Positions 1 to 62,539 of a DNA stretch of 64,000 nucleotides are shown here, one piece after another. Made by a program: the position numbers and the translations under genes. Each line of letters begins with the position of its first letter. Within the stretch, counting starts at the first letter, position 1. The stretch lies in contig NC_067126.1 of the NCBI RefSeq assembly GCF_021347895.1, forward strand, positions 33,492,482 to 33,556,481, written 5' to 3'. Source of the stretch: Acanthochromis polyacanthus (Eukaryota; Chordata; Actinopteri; Pomacentridae). The notes below the pieces were generated by a model, which saw only the letters and a program-made list of their open reading frames with translations, ran no database searches and was not told the origin of the DNA.

Positions 1-2754
1 CGCTTCCTGCCATAGAGCTGGGGCTGACCTCCTAACAAAGAACAGGTTCAATCTGCCTCCCCTCCCCCAACCCGGGAAGCTGATGAGGGTCACATGACCT
101 TTCTAGACAGCACTGAGGCGCATTGGTAATATGTACGAGTGGGGGAAGGGTGCTTCTAGTCACACGACTCTTGTTGTGTCGTTATTAGGCTGAGGAAGCG
201 TGGGGAAAGCTCAGTCTGTGGCAGGGGAATATCCAGTCGGGTATCTATTTCTCATTGTGCTCTGGTGTCCATTGACATATTGGATTTAGCTCCCTAAATC
301 CCACTGCTTTATTTACACTGCAGAGAGAATAGGAGCATGGGGGCAGTCTGGAAGAGAAAGGCTATTGGATATTTTTTTGCGTGTGCGTGCATGCATGCAC
401 ATTCAAACTTGTGGTATTAGAGAGAGAAAGCAAGCCTTGTGTGTGTGAGTACACTGTACAACACCTCCCCCACTGTCTTCCTCCCATCCCCCTCTGCAGC
501 CGTGTACACCAGCTAGAGAGGCAGCAGGCTTTCTGTGGCGCTCTGTTATGTCATAGCCTACAGACCTATTTTTCAGACAAAGAAAAGCAGACTACAGGAA
601 CAAACATCTCTATTTTCAGCCGCAAATGGTGTGGTTTCACACAAGCACAGAAAAAAACAAAGACGTAGCAGTTCAGCGCTCGTAGGAGCTCCAAGGAACT
701 ATACAGCATGCGGGCTGCTGCAAACATGCTGTTTATATATCACATTTGTTCCCCGAATCATGATCATTTTCACAAGAGCATCTGAGTGTTTCACAGAAAC
801 ATTTGCATTACTTAAGGAAGTCACATTCCTACCACGAGCTATAATCAAATTCCTTTGGCAGAGCATTAGAGGGGGGAGGCCGAGAAGGCGGGAAAGCAGA
901 CAGATGTCAGAGATTCAAGGGGTCGAGGACAGAGGTCAAGGGTTGGTGACCTGGGCAACCAACAGACTTGCCTTTCCTTTCCTCCCCCTCCGGCACAATA
1001 GCAGTTGATGACTTTACAATGCTTTCTTCTTACAGTGACATTTAAACCTTTTGGAAATTCCCTCTTAAGCTGTAAATTGCTGAGAAGACACAAAAGTGAT
1101 TTTGTTCCTCAGTCTGACTGTTTTACTTTTTACCTATTACATGCTACAATCCAACTGGCCCTCAACAAACATTGTAAAGCACGAAAGGGCAGTTTCTACA
1201 TTATCCATGAGGTGAGATATTATTCTAGCATCTGAGATATCTAACACAGAGTAACCTTAGTGTAATATTGGAAACAGGGCTAATACCTTGACAAAACCAG
1301 CCTATCAGCACCTCTGTTGCTCACCAATTACCACTTTCTATGTCATTTGTTTAAAATATAATAAACCAGAGTGAAAAAACGTTGCATTTCCAGGACCTCT
1401 AACTTCCTAGAGTCTCTGCTTGTTGCCTAGCTACAGCTCACACCAATGGCAAACTGCTGTGTATACATTTAGGTGTTTGTAGGCATAAAAGCAATTCATA
1501 TACAGCATTCTTTATGTGTGAACTGCTTCTCTCAGTTTCCAGACTTCATGCCAAGCTAATGCCAACTGCCTTCTGGATCCAGCTACATGTTTAGCATGCA
1601 CAAATGAGAGTGATATCAATCTTCTTGTGTAGTTCCATGCAGGAAAGCAAATAAATATATTTCCCAAAATGTCAAACCTTTATTTTTACACAAAAGAAGT
1701 TTGAATGTTTACGCACGTCAGTTTCAAGCCTTTTTTGTGGGGGTAAAAGGCCTATCAATTAAATTGGATCATTTAAGGGTAAACTCAAATACAAAACAAA
1801 CTGAAACATGGTATGTCATTTCCTACATTCTTATAAGTTGTTGTTTAGCTACTTTAAAACTGATGTATAGAAACCAGACTGGGGATCTTCTCCTATAATC
1901 TAACACTGGACTCTCTTTCAGTGTACAACCTGAGAGTATTACAAAAGGCTTCTTTTGTCTGATTTCTTGCCAGAAGAATCTCACAGGAGTTTTCTCCCAG
2001 GGACACTGCATTGTTAGCTTAGAAGCTCGGGAATGAGCATGTCTGCTGTGCAGTGTATCACTGGTTTCAGCCTCCTACTTTGTCATAGCAACATAATAGT
2101 GTGTAATGAGCTACCACTCACCCAGCAGAGCATTGTGACTTGTCACGCTACATAATTATTCTCCTGACCTACAGGTTTAGGAGATTACAGTTGAATATGA
2201 CTGTCATGGTTACTGTTGTTCTCTGTGGAAATAAGCGATGATCAGAATGAGAAGCAGAGAGATTTACACGATGGCTGGGACTGATTAGGATGGTATAACA
2301 GACAGGAAGGAGTTATCACACGTCCCGATTTAAGTCATTCATATGGAGATGTCAAGCATCTCATGAACTGATATGTAAAATAAAATGACGCAGAGTGCGT
2401 TGCCATCTGTTAACATTTCCCTACCAAATTAGGTTATAGAACTTTGATAAATCCTGCTAGACTACGTAATAGATGTGTGTAAAAACATCTAAATGTGTTA
2501 GTGTATGTGCATTCATGTGTGTTTGGGACAGATACAGAGAAAGAGAGATTACATTGAGTTTCAAAATGTGTTCTATTTCCCATCATATCTGATAATTGTT
2601 TGCCTCAGACAAGAGAACAAAATCCCCCTTGATAAATTCTCTATTGTTGGATATTAACGCTGGATCATCTCCTGGAAAATATTGTGAGAAAAAGAGGCAG
2701 TGAGAGAGGTCTCAAAGCACCAGTCTGGGCTTCAGATTTGTCTGTGGCCACATT

Positions 2755-2766
2755 GCCATCTAGTGG
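2755..2766 (-). promoter_or_regulatory. CTCF-like motif upstream of anos1
   Basis: Read on the minus strand (CCACTAGATGGC), it matches the CTCF core consensus at all 12 positions. Confidence 0.4.
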
Positions 2767-5700
2767 TGCAAAAATGGAACGAAACCTACTCAGAAACGTC
2801 TAGAGGGATTCTTAGTCAATGCTGTTTCATGACTGTGTCCTCCTTGTGTCCTCTTAGTCTATTTATTATATCCAGTCTGAAAATAAACACCAGAACCATT
2901 TGGAACCATATTACCCAACCTGCTAACAACCACCGAGGGATATTCAGCTGTCAGTCAACCATCACTGTCTAAACTGAGACCAAAATGTAACTGTAGCTCT
3001 GAGTGGGTGGTTTATATGTGAATACAGCTTGTACTGGACTATCATCCCCCTCCTTGATTTCACAACGCTGCATTGTTTTGGGATGTGGTCAAAGAAGGAA
3101 AATATTTCACGCAGGCTTTTATTTAGAAGCCCTCCACGCCAACTAGGTTTTTCCAACCCCATACACAAGACAAATATTTTCACAGGGAATGTTAGAAATT
3201 CTTGTGAACACGCCAATGAATAGACAAAAGGGTGCCTGTACAGTTTTATCACTAAGACAGTCTATTTAAAGAAAAAAGAAAAGCATTTTCCACATCATAT
3301 ATTTTATCAGTGTGAAGACATCTACTCATGATTCACATGGAAGAATTTCAGCGTGCAGTATCACAGAAAGATACTGGATCAGAGGATGTATAGAATTCAT
3401 GTCCAAATACGATAAATCAATAGTAGCTCCTTTCTCATTTGCAAGAGAAGCACACGACACATCTTTTAAATTACATGTCATATCAATATTTAGTGGGGAA
3501 AAAAATCGACAAGTAGAATTAAATACTTGCTTTCCATGCAAATTAATACGCTCCAGTTATCTCAAATGAAATGACACGCGTACGATAGACCCCAGATTAA
3601 TAAACTGTGTGATGGTGGTGATACTGTGTCTTACCATAACATGTTATTTGAGGGGCATCGACAAACCATATGAATTAGTAAAAAAGATATTTATTTCAGC
3701 GCTACATCAAGACTAATGACATCTTGCTTAACTTGGCATGTGATGAAAGGCGTTTAATCAGCCGCTATATGTGAGCATTGTCTCTTCCTGGTAGATCATC
3801 CTGTAGATATCTGTTATGATGATGTCATTGCTGTAGCTTGCTCTTACAGATAGTTATCACTTTTTTTTTTTAATTAACACTGGCTGCTGATTTTCCTGAA
3901 GTTTTTTTTCTCAGAATTAGTATCAGTAAAATATTAGATTCATGTTAATTTATGACTTTGCAGATTCATCAGTGATTAAAAAAATTAACTCACAGCTTTG
4001 GCTATCATCACATAGAAACCCTTTTCTGTTTAAGCAGATATGATTTCACATATGCTATGCAACACAACTAGAAATATCTGTTTACCTATTTAATGTGTGT
4101 GCCCTTTTTAAAACATAGACAACTGCTTCTTCCCATGACTACGAGTAAATAACAATGCTTTTAGATGCATGCTAGCATCTCCAGCATTATTGTACTTCAT
4201 GTTCAAATGCTTCCTTAATCTGAACTAATCTCCTTCTCTTTTGTTTGCCTGCCTTCACAACAAAAGCCGGTGGTCTCTTCTGATCCGTGTGGCCCCTCTT
4301 CAAAGACATGAACTATGAGTCCGCCTGCACCTTTTGGGCATCAAAGAATCATAAGTGTTTGATCGTCGTGCACCTTCTTTGTCAGGAGTATGCAGGCTGA
4401 AAACTGATACTGGTGTGTTATCTTTTGAGATGTTTTAGTGGGATCAAGTAACCGAAACCCTCAGGTTTTTAATTTCAGCTCTGGGACTGCAGCCGGTCCC
4501 TTGTCACTCCGGCATGTCCAGTCGTCTGTCAGGATAATGTCTGCAGAGAGGCTCCAGTGTTACCAAGGGTGTTCTCGAACAAAAAGCCACAAAGAAAGAA
4601 GGGAAGTTGTGTTATATGATAATCTTATGGGAACCAAAAGTAATTCCTGGTTAACACTGAGCTTTGGGGTATTGATTGGCTCCTAAGCACTGAAAATGTT
4701 GATGTTATTTTTGGAGATGAGACAGAAGGAGCCTTTAAAGTCGAGTATCTTTCATTAATGGGGTCAAACGGGGGATGACTGGAAATAGGAATTTTACCAG
4801 CAGATCTTGGCAACTGGTTCTAATAGTAGTTTATTATCTGTAACTTTGCACCTTACAGGAAAAAATATGCCTAGTATTGTGTGGCATTTTAGGTATAGAG
4901 TATATTCAGTGTATCTTTCAGGTCTATTTAAAGAGGTAAACACATGTTGCTAATGGAGACTCATTGTAAACATAGGTGTGCCGAATAATGCCGTGACATA
5001 AGTTTGAGATGAAATCCAGTCAGACAACCATGCCCTCTTTAACTAGGTTTATAGGTTTATAGTCTGTGTTCACAATTGGAGGAGGCTTTTCCCAGTCAAT
5101 GAAAGCATGGCGTCGGAGAGATACGTGTCCCACGGGCTGCAGGAGACATCAGGACCGCACACAGACAGTGTGTTTCCTCCACTGCGCACTATAAAAACCC
5201 CACCACACATGGCTATAATAAGCCAACAAATTAAGCCATTACACTGTTTTTAAGGTACACAGACATCCGCGTTTAAATATTTTAAGAGTGGCAAGGGATC
5301 TCTCACCCCAAGTTGCATTGTATGTCTGAGACCACCAGGGAAAGGATCCATCTTATCATTAGAAAGCTGTGAGCTGATTTGTATGATATGAAGCTCTATT
5401 TCCAAAGAGTGTAACAGGCCAGGGTCCTCAATACTGTGGTCTGTTTACTCTCACTGACCAGAATGTTGAGTTTTTATCAAAGACAGGGGAATTTGTATCT
5501 GATGGGAATTTTTTTAGCTTGATTCCACAGTCTCCATCATAGCTAGAGACACTGTCTGTTACTAAGGATGTGTTAATATGGATGTATTACCATTTCAGCG
5601 GAGAGTTGGAGGTCCAACTATTTGGCTCGATGCATAACAGGCCCAAGGCAAGATGGCGACTTAAGCCAAATCTAATGATGGTGTGCGAGTGTGTGTTCAC

Positions 5701-7242
5701 TCCCACTCTGCATACGGTTTAAGAGCAACACCTATAAAACTTCATTATGCTGCGGCTGTAATGGGGTTCAGGAAAGTACTCCAGGAGCTGACAAAAGCAG
5801 GAGTGTCTTGTAAACCCTTGAGGGAACTTTCTAATTAAATACTCACTCTTTAACTCCAATAAATAGCAAGGATTTCAAGCTTTTCCTACATGTCATATTT
5901 GCTCCATACCTTAGGCAATGAACTGATGCCAGAAGTTGGGAGTCCATCGTGAGGAATTCAGTCAGGATGGCTTTAATAGTTTTCCATGTAGAATTGTTTT
6001 TCCAAGCTACTGTGAAACTGGGAGGCGAGAGCTTGGGGGGAAAGGGCTTCCCTAGGATGTTGGCAAGCATCTCCAATGCCATATGTGAGGGTTTGATACA
6101 GAAAATCTGTCTACTCCGCATTTCATGGGAGTTGTATCATCAGTCGATGGCAGTAGGTCGAACTCCTCTGTGTATATAGACAGGTGTGTATCTGATTTTC
6201 TTTGTACATGATGTGTGTTTTTAGGTTGGGGCTGCCAAAAATGCTTTGAGATATTAAATTGAGGGAAGCAATGATACAAATGAACATAGAAATAAGCCCA
6301 CAATCTCCATTTTTTTTTACATGTTTGATGAAGCAGTTTTATAATAGAAAACCTTTAGCTTAACTTTGTGTTTAATTGCCACCGATTTTCTACACAAATC
6401 TCAAGATACCGGAAGATATCTAAATGAGTGAGTCTGTGAAAACACTTAAATGCCTAATGAGGCTCTGGAGGAAGCTGTCAATCTGAAAGAAAAGATTCCT
6501 GATTACGTTGATCAAGATTGTCCCAGCTTGGTCCTTCGAGTTTAAAGTCATAACAGAAAACTTGCAAACTGAATATGTGGACTTTTGAAGACAAGTGTGT
6601 CTATTAATGTTAAATGATGGGACAGAGTTCCCTCACGGAGAATGTAAAATTCCCATATTGACCCCTCGTGCTTCACTTTCTACCATTCTTTGTTCATTCT
6701 GGCTGTTGATGGATGTGAAATTGAAAATCATAGTACTGTAATTGTGTTATTGTATCAAATTAAAGGTGGCTTGTAATGCAAGTTTTCAAGCTAGACAATG
6801 AAATCAGGTTTTACACAACATTTTAGACAGATTTAGTTTCAAACCTGTGTAAAATTTGCTCTTAGATTAGTTTTATGCTAAATTAGACAGTTTAAAAAAG
6901 ATTAATAATTACATATTCCAAGCTTTAAAAGTTGCCACGTGACTGACATCTACGCTAACTTAAGCCTAAGACATGTTTCCATGGTAACAGTCAGTGACAC
7001 CTACTGACAAAAAGAAGGAATGCATGACTCATGTAAATTTGTGGTTTTGCTGATAGTATTGTGGAAGAATGAGTGGAAACAGTTTTGCGAGTCTTGCTGG
7101 AAACTGACTGTGGTTTTAATAGTTTTTTTTTTCATTGTTTTGTTGCATTGTTAGATTCTTTGCTGAACTTTCTGAACAAAATATCCTTGAAGCTCTTCAA
7201 GGAGGAACATTCTGCATGGTGTGATTGGCACTCGGATACATT

Positions 7243-7304
7243 GCGTGTGTGTGTGTGTGTGTGTGTTTGTGTATGTGTATGCGTGTGTGTGTGTGCATGT
7301 GTGT
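7243..7304. repeat. (TG)n microsatellite, interrupted
   Basis: TG repeats with TTTG, TATG and CATG interruptions. Confidence 0.9.
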
Positions 7305-7315
7305 TATTTCACTAT

Positions 7316-7615
7316 GTTTTCCAACTGAAGTTATAAAAAGACCTCAGAACTAAAATCAGTGAGATTTAAGACTGATCCCACTTATGTTTTTTTGTTTGTT
7401 TGTTGTTTTTATCATAAATGTTTCCTACTGAAGATATAAAAACACTAGACTTTAGAACGGAAGTCAGTGAGATTTAAGACATAGGTATGTTTGTGAAACT
7501 GATCCCAGTTATTTTACAAGTTTTTTGTGTGTTTGTTTTTTTTATCATAAATCAATTCTACTGAAAACATAAAAACATTAGACATTAGAACTGAAGTCAG
7601 TGACAATCTAAGATA
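7316..7615. repeat. tandem repeat, about 2.5 copies of a roughly 110-130-bp unit
   Basis: The words CTACTGAA(G/A), ATAAAAACA, GAAGTCAGTGAGATTTAAGA, GATCCCA and TTTTTATCATAAAT recur in the same order three times. Copy lengths vary and the third is partial. Confidence 0.75.
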
Positions 7616-7974
7616 TAGAGTCACAGTTCTGTTACACTTGCTGGTTATAAGTGTGGGTGAATTACAGATATAGAACATAAACAGCATATAACAGAGACAA
7701 GAGTGGACAATACTGAAAAAAATCACCCAGAAAAAACAGATTGGCATTGCAGTTTTGTGTTTACTGCAAGGTGCTGGATCATACTTATCTATTTTTTGTT
7801 TCTATTTTACTTCAGTTTATTCCAAATTGTAATTATAGATGATGATTTCCGTTCAGATGCTGCTGATTCTCTCCCCTGTAGGCCTGCTCATTGAACAGGC
7901 AGCCCTTGCTTTTGAATACAGTGCAGGACTATGCAGCACAGTCTACCTGCTTTGACGCTCCTCGTGCCTGTCAG

Positions 7975-8119
7975 TCACGGAGGGATCGTCCAATCACAGG
8001 GCGCGTGGAGCCCGTGACTCCTCCCCAGTGTATAATTGAAGTTTCTTTAGTTTCTTCGGCGGAGCCTGCACGCAGTGTTGTCCGATCCGAGGAGGGATTA
8101 AATGCACAGCAGCGGGACG
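7975..8119 (+). promoter_or_regulatory. anos1: probable anos1 core promoter and 5' UTR
   Basis: Immediately upstream of exon 1 lies a GC-richer patch. It has a CCAAT box (CCAATCA, 7990-7996), a GC-box-like GGGCGCG at about 7999 and a TATA-like TATAATT at 8031-8037. If the TATA-like box is used, transcription would start near 8060. The transcription start is inferred from motif spacing only. The in-frame ATG at 8102 lies in this leader and would add six residues. Confidence 0.45.
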
Positions 8120-56726
<48,607 letters not shown>

Positions 56727-57840
56727 GTTTGTGAGCCCCAGTAGGGAGAAGTACCAGTGGCTTTCTGCTCCTGTCTGTCAGGGAAGGAATGTGTGGAACC
56801 AAACAGAAACACAGCGCACCAGACCATGAACTGACCCCCACTGCTCATGAAATATGGGTCTATCTCCTCCAGGCTCCACAGCATGTCAGCTATTCCTTCT
56901 TAACCCCTCTCTCTTGACTTGTATGTCACCGGACGGGTTTGTCTGTACAGTAAAATTTATACTGCAAGGTCTCCTATTCTGCGTCGGTTAGCACACAGCT
57001 CCCAGATTCATTCAAGACCCACAAGGAAGTTATGAAATTCCAGGTAAAAGTAAGATCCAGGAACCCTCCCAAAAATTAGTTGTGACCCAGCACAAAGACC
57101 ATCGATTGGATTTTGTTCGTTAGATTGAAAGAAACACGATTGCTTTTGGAACTCGATTGAAGGTCGGAAGTGTCGGAACTGTAAAACAATTGTTTACTCA
57201 TGAGGAAAGAAAAGGTAGAAATGCATCTATTTATTATTTTGTGTTACCCGTTAAAGAGGCGCTTAGGCACACAGTCAGTACTGATGGATGATGTAACTAA
57301 AGTCATTGTTGTCTAACCCAGAATAATTCATGTAGTATGTTGCATGTAGTACATTTGATTTTAGAACTGTAAAAGAATTACTCGCTTCAAATTGAAAGCT
57401 TGTAATGGTTTTGCATGACAACCGTTAGCATTCTGTTGGCATGAAATGATGTCTGTGTTACCTCTTTTCAATATGTTAGCAATATTTCATTAACAGATTA
57501 ACAAAGAATTATATTGGAAGTAATATGTAATGTTTATTAATGAAATTATAACTTGTGTGGAAATGATGAATTGTACATGTTCTTGGCTGTAGAAATATTT
57601 GTCGTGGAGCAGTCAGTGAATGTCTATATTTATTTATGTGTGTATTACAAAGTTTGGTTTGGATGTGTGTGAATGTGTATGTTTTTGTGCGTTTTAGTCT
57701 CCAATTTTTGAACCGGCAAAAAATCTTGTAAAGACATTTTGTAAAAATGGAATTGTAAATACAGTCTTATGTTACATGTTATTTTTCCATGGTAGAAACT
57801 GTACAAACTGCTAAGTAATAAAATAATCCTTAACCTGTGC
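56727..57840 (+). other. anos1: anos1 3' UTR with poly(A) signal
   Basis: About 1.1 kb of AT-rich sequence after the stop, with an AATAAA at 57817-57822 as the likely poly(A) signal. An AU-rich patch (TATATTTATTTATG near 57626) could affect message stability. AATAAA hexamers further on, near 58025 and 58184, are possible alternatives. The end point is inferred. Confidence 0.65.
57817..57822 (+). terminator. anos1: poly(A) signal AATAAA
   Basis: First canonical hexamer well placed after the stop codon, followed within 20 bases by a GT-rich stretch (CCTGTGCCCTTTGCTGTTTG) suitable as a downstream element. Confidence 0.6.
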
Positions 57841-58849
57841 CCTTTGCTGTTTGTTTGATTGAACCTGCTGTGAGAACTAAACCGACGTGCTTTTCCTCCC
57901 AATGCTCAGCTATTTTGGCAATTACCGTTGCTTATTTTGGCTGTAAAATCCATCATAGCAGACTCTGTTTACGGCGTGTTCGCAGTTCGGTCCAGGAGCC
58001 TGAGACACGTGCTCCGCAAGTCCAAATAAACAGGTCATCGAGCTCCGCAGCCTGAGCAAATTTACCATCTCGGAGGCTGGGCACCCGTCAACATAATGCT
58101 CTGCTTCTCGGAGCACGTTAAACGCCACTTCTGCTCGGCAGCCTTTGGCCCTCGTAAAACGGAAAGTGGAAATGTTTACAAGAAAATAAAGCTAAGAGTG
58201 ACACTGTGAGAGTTGAGCCTGATGCACTGTGTATGAGTGGAGGTGTCATTTTAATGATAGAACTTTAAGATGAGTTGTGTATGTTGCATGAAAGCCTTTT
58301 TTTTAAAGCATATTTAATAACTCAGATGGAGTGCATGCTGAATTGTGTTTAACACTGTGTGACTTTTATGTATTTTATCACATGTAACCCGGCATCCTTT
58401 ACCTTATATTCTTAAAATTCTATAAGATGTGGGGTTGTTGTCATTATATTGAGTTCATTAAGTGAGAAAATTGTCATGCATTGCACTATTGAGCATAAGT
58501 ATCTCCACCAGCTGGTGGTTTAGTGGATTGTTGATGAGGTATTTGTTGTGTTTGGAGGTGAATAGAAACACACTAATTGCTTCCTCTTGCAAGGTCATCA
58601 GAACATTCAAACCGCTCCACCTGCTTTGCTGGTGAATGACATTTTGGACTTTAAAAGGCAACAACTCATCCAGCTCCTGATGTGACTCCATGTTAATTAA
58701 TTTCTATCAGCAGAGGTTTATAAAATAAAATAAAAGCTCTGTAGATTTAAAGAACAGTAAAAGACATTCTAATCTAAAAAATGTGCCATACTTTTGTTCA
58801 GGTTGCGTTCGAAGTCGCCTTAACCCTGTAAAACCCAAATACAGAAAAA

Positions 58850-59006
58850 AATGAGGGAAAAAAACAACTAAAAATAACAATAGAAATATATAGAAAAAAT
58901 TAAAATAAAACAAAAAATAATAATTTTATATATATTTATAATCCTAATTATAGAAAAATATTAGCAAAAAATAAAGTACAACTATCACATTTATATATGT
59001 GTGTGT

Positions 59007-59040
<34 letters not shown>

Positions 59041-59085
59041 TCTGAAATATAGAAAAAAAATTATCAAAAAATTTAGAAATTTATA

Positions 59086-59138
<53 letters not shown>
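58850..59138. repeat. AT-rich low-complexity region with two (TA)n tracts
   Basis: A-rich, AAAAATA-like degenerate sequence followed by (TA)n at 59011-59036 and 59081-59137. Confidence 0.85.
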
Positions 59139-59143
<5 letters not shown>

Positions 59144-61204
59144 TGTATTTTTGCAGCAGTGGGTTTTCCAGGGTTAATTAGATAAAAAATTACGATTGCC
59201 AGATTGCAAATAATATTCAAATGTGCCTCCAAATTATAATTTTCTGTTCTTTTGTTGTGGTTAATCAGTGTTAAATTAGTATCACAAATATGGGCAAAAT
59301 TTAGAAATCACACAACACAATTTGTGTCTGTATAAATGGGTGTTTGCATGTTTGTGCTGTTGTAAGTGCATGTTTGATGACGCTGTCCAGATGTTTATAA
59401 TTTCTGGCTGAAGTCGGTTCTCATCACCGTTTTCCTCGGCGAGCAACAAATTATTCTGAGCCCTTGCATTCACACACTCGGCCTCTTCAGTCAGTCAATG
59501 CTTCGCCACTCACTTCTCAGGGATGTTGTTTATGTACAGTTCTATTATGTCACAGGAGATTAGTTCCTTGGTCTGTGCACACTAATCCTTCTCTCTCTTT
59601 TCTAGGAGCCGGGCCAGTGTTTAGCGAGGGCTCCTTTCTGTGCGAGCCAGCCCAGCCCCTCTCCCTTTCAGCCTGTCACAGTCCCCCTCTGCACACACAA
59701 AATACCATGGCCCTCAAGTGTGAAAACCTCAAAACAAAAGGGCCTCCAGCCTCCTTTGAGGCATGTTGCAAGACGTCCAAGTCTCCGAGGACATAAAAGA
59801 AAGGGGAAAAAATGCAACAACTAAATAATAGGCTGGTCGTGAGTACAAAAGCTTTGTCTCTGATGGTACAAGGCCAGTGAGGGCTTATACACTTTGCATG
59901 ACATTACGTCCCTATTGTGAAAGTCAGGCAGGGGATATTGCTTTCAAATTTAGACACATATTTCTGAAGAACGATATTATTCATTTGGCTCTTTGAATAA
60001 TCCCAGTCAGTCAAATATTTACCCATGTCCTGGTTGACATTAGTGCCTATTTCATTAGGACTGAGAATAACACAGTGAGTCCTTTCAGAGGGGCACAAAG
60101 ATGGGCTGTTTCTCCCACACATTTCCTCTGACCTCTTAGCACCTGTTCTGCAGATTAACATTGCAATGAGCCATGCATCCCTATTTATCAATCTAAGCCA
60201 CTTTTATGGGTCATCACACAATACTTGACAGAGAAACTGTAACATTACTCCTTGAAGGATGGCTGGAAATTAAAGTTTTTGATGATGGGTACAATCCGAG
60301 CTTGGCTTTGAAGAATAAAATGGATGGACTTTACTTTCCCCTTTTTTGAGATGACACCGATCGTAACCTGAACAATTTGAGAGCTCCAAATTTCGTTCTC
60401 TTGCGAGTTTCAGGTCAGTGAGATCACTGAGCAGAGCCGGGCAGATTACTACCACATGGACTGCTTTTTTTTTTGCCACTCCTTCAATATGATGAGATGG
60501 AATATATTGTCTGTGAGATTGATGAAAAATAACCAGAGTGTTTTCCCCCTCCATTAGGAAAGGCAGTGTTACTTTAATGCTGTGGTATGGTGAGAAATCT
60601 GACCTTGCCCTGGGCAGTGGCATGTTTCTGGTTAGGCTCTGGTGAGTGGGACCATGCAGGGGACACATGAAAGGATCTCCCTGTCAAGCCGCAAAGATGT
60701 TCAGTCTAAGTCTAATGAAGACCAGAACACATGGACAGACCTGAGAACATACATGCCACACATTATACAAGCACTGGAGCTACAACACTGCTGACAAGCG
60801 TAGTGTTCCCCTCCTGTTCTTTAAAGGCTGACAGAGTGAAAAGCTTGACAAGCATGTCTGCGCTGTGATTAAAAAGCTGTATTACCAGGACATTGAGGTA
60901 AAACCATTGGCACATTCATAGACAGGCAGATAATGCATTTGTTTTTGTTTTTTTCAGTCTTTTAGCGTAGCAACAATTTCCTTTTTCCTCTGCACCTCCA
61001 CGGGGAACACGATTTCCAAGATTCAGTGCCTGGAAAACGGTTCAGTGGCGTATGTTGTATAGATGAAATGGAACTAACGGGAGTTGTACAAAGTGCATCA
61101 TGTTGAGCTGTTGTCATACATTACTTGTTTATGTTTTTACAAATAAGCCAGTTACAGCTTATAAGGTACACCAAATATAGTCCAAGATAAGAGCCATACA
61201 GTAA

Positions 61205-61238
61205 CTCCAATGTCAAAATGTTTGTTTTGACATTGGAG
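61205..61238. repeat. perfect 14-bp inverted repeat
   Basis: CTCCAATGTCAAAA and TTTTGACATTGGAG are separated by six bases. Nothing in the context tells whether it acts in RNA or DNA. Confidence 0.8.
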
Positions 61239-61477
61239 ACGCTGAGATATTTGCGGAGAGGCAGAATATTAAATCATCTCCAAAAATATCCAGAAATACT
61301 CCATTACAAGGAAAGGTCATTTTCACTTTTGAGTGACTGACGTCATTCTAGAGGTAAAAGTACAGAATCACAATCAACAAAATGTTCTTTAAGCATCACA
61401 CCTAAAACTAGAAAAGCACTCAGAGAGTGCAGTACTCTGCCAAGGCTGCTCAGTTCCGGCATAGTTCAGACGTCATA

Positions 61478-62534
61478 GTTTAGACAAACTACACAATGAG
61501 GTTTTTGTCATATTTTGGACCACATACTAAATTATGACATTTTTTAGTGATATTTTTGACCACATACTAAACTATGACGTTTTTGGTCATATTTTGGACG
61601 ACATACTAAATTATGACGTTTTTGTCATATTTTGGACAAAAAACTAACCTATGATGTTTTTATCACATTTTGGACCACATACTAAACTATGACGTTTTTG
61701 TTCATATTTTGGACGACATACTAAACTATGACGTTTTTATCACATTTTGCACGACATAGTAAACTATGACGTTTTTGTTCATATTTTGGATGACATACTA
61801 AACTATGACGTTTTCATCATATTTTGGACCAAATACTAAACTATAATGTTTTTATCATATTTTGGACGACTATGACGTTTTTGTTCACATTTTGGACGAC
61901 ATACTAAATTATGACGTTTTTGGTCATATTTTGGACGACACACTAAACTATGATGTTTTTGGTCATAATTTGGGCGACATACTAACCTATGATGTTTTTA
62001 TAACATTTTAGACGACATACTAACCTATGGCGTTTTTATCATATTTTGGACCACATACTAAACTATGACGTTTTTGGTCATATTTTGGACCAAATACTAA
62101 ACTATGACGTTTTTGGTCATATTTTGGACGACATACTAAACTATGACGTTTTTGTCATATTTTGGACAAAAAACTAACCTATGATGTTTTTATCACATTT
62201 TGGACCACATACTAAACTATGACGTTTTTATCACATTTTGCACGACATAGTAAACTATGACGTTTTTGGTCATATTTTGGACGACAAACTAAACTATGAC
62301 GTTTTTGTTCACATTTTGGACCACATACTAAACTATGACGTTTTTGTCATATTTTGGACAAAAAACTAACCTATGATGTTTTTATCACATTTTGGACCAC
62401 ATACTAAACTATGACGTTTTTGGTCATATTTTGGACGACACACTAAACTATGATGTTTTTATAACATTTTAGACGACATACTAACCTATGGCGTTTTTAT
62501 CATATTTTGGACGACATACTAAACTATGACATTT
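61478..62534. repeat. minisatellite, roughly 27 copies of a 36-39-bp unit
   Basis: A unit of about 38 bp contains CATATTTTGGACGACATACT, then AAACTATGACGTTTTTGT. Variants (ACCACATACTAA, ACAAAAAACTAACC, GCACGACATAGTAA, TTTTAGACGACATACTAACC) recur in the same order in several blocks, for example starting near 61619, 62151 and 62340, showing higher-order duplication. Each typical unit contains the inverted pair TATGAC...GTCATA. Confidence 0.95.
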
Positions 62535-62539
62535 TTATT

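Larger units (their letters stand above)
1..7974. other. intergenic region upstream of anos1, no gene seen
   Basis: AT-rich sequence with short open frames that show no family resemblance. It contains a CTCF-like motif (2755-2766), a (TG)n tract (7243-7304) and a short tandem repeat (7316-7615). Long-range regulatory elements could be present but cannot be shown from sequence alone. Confidence 0.7.
57841..61477. other. region downstream of anos1, no gene seen
   Basis: No protein family was recognised on either strand. It contains an AT-rich low-complexity stretch (58850-59140) with two (TA)n tracts, and a perfect short hairpin at 61205-61238. Confidence 0.7.

Noticed and set aside
8102..8104. 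Upstream in-frame ATG as the anos1 start
   Set aside because: It has T at -3 and adds six residues before the position that aligns with the mammalian initiator; 8120 is preferred, though both may be used.
59606..59796. Possible 3' exon after a TTTTCTAG acceptor-like site
   Set aside because: The frame gives no known family and no partner exon; anos1 is already complete upstream.
61478..62534. Regularly repeated units resembling a CRISPR array
   Set aside because: Units are contiguous without unique spacers and lie in vertebrate DNA; it is a minisatellite.
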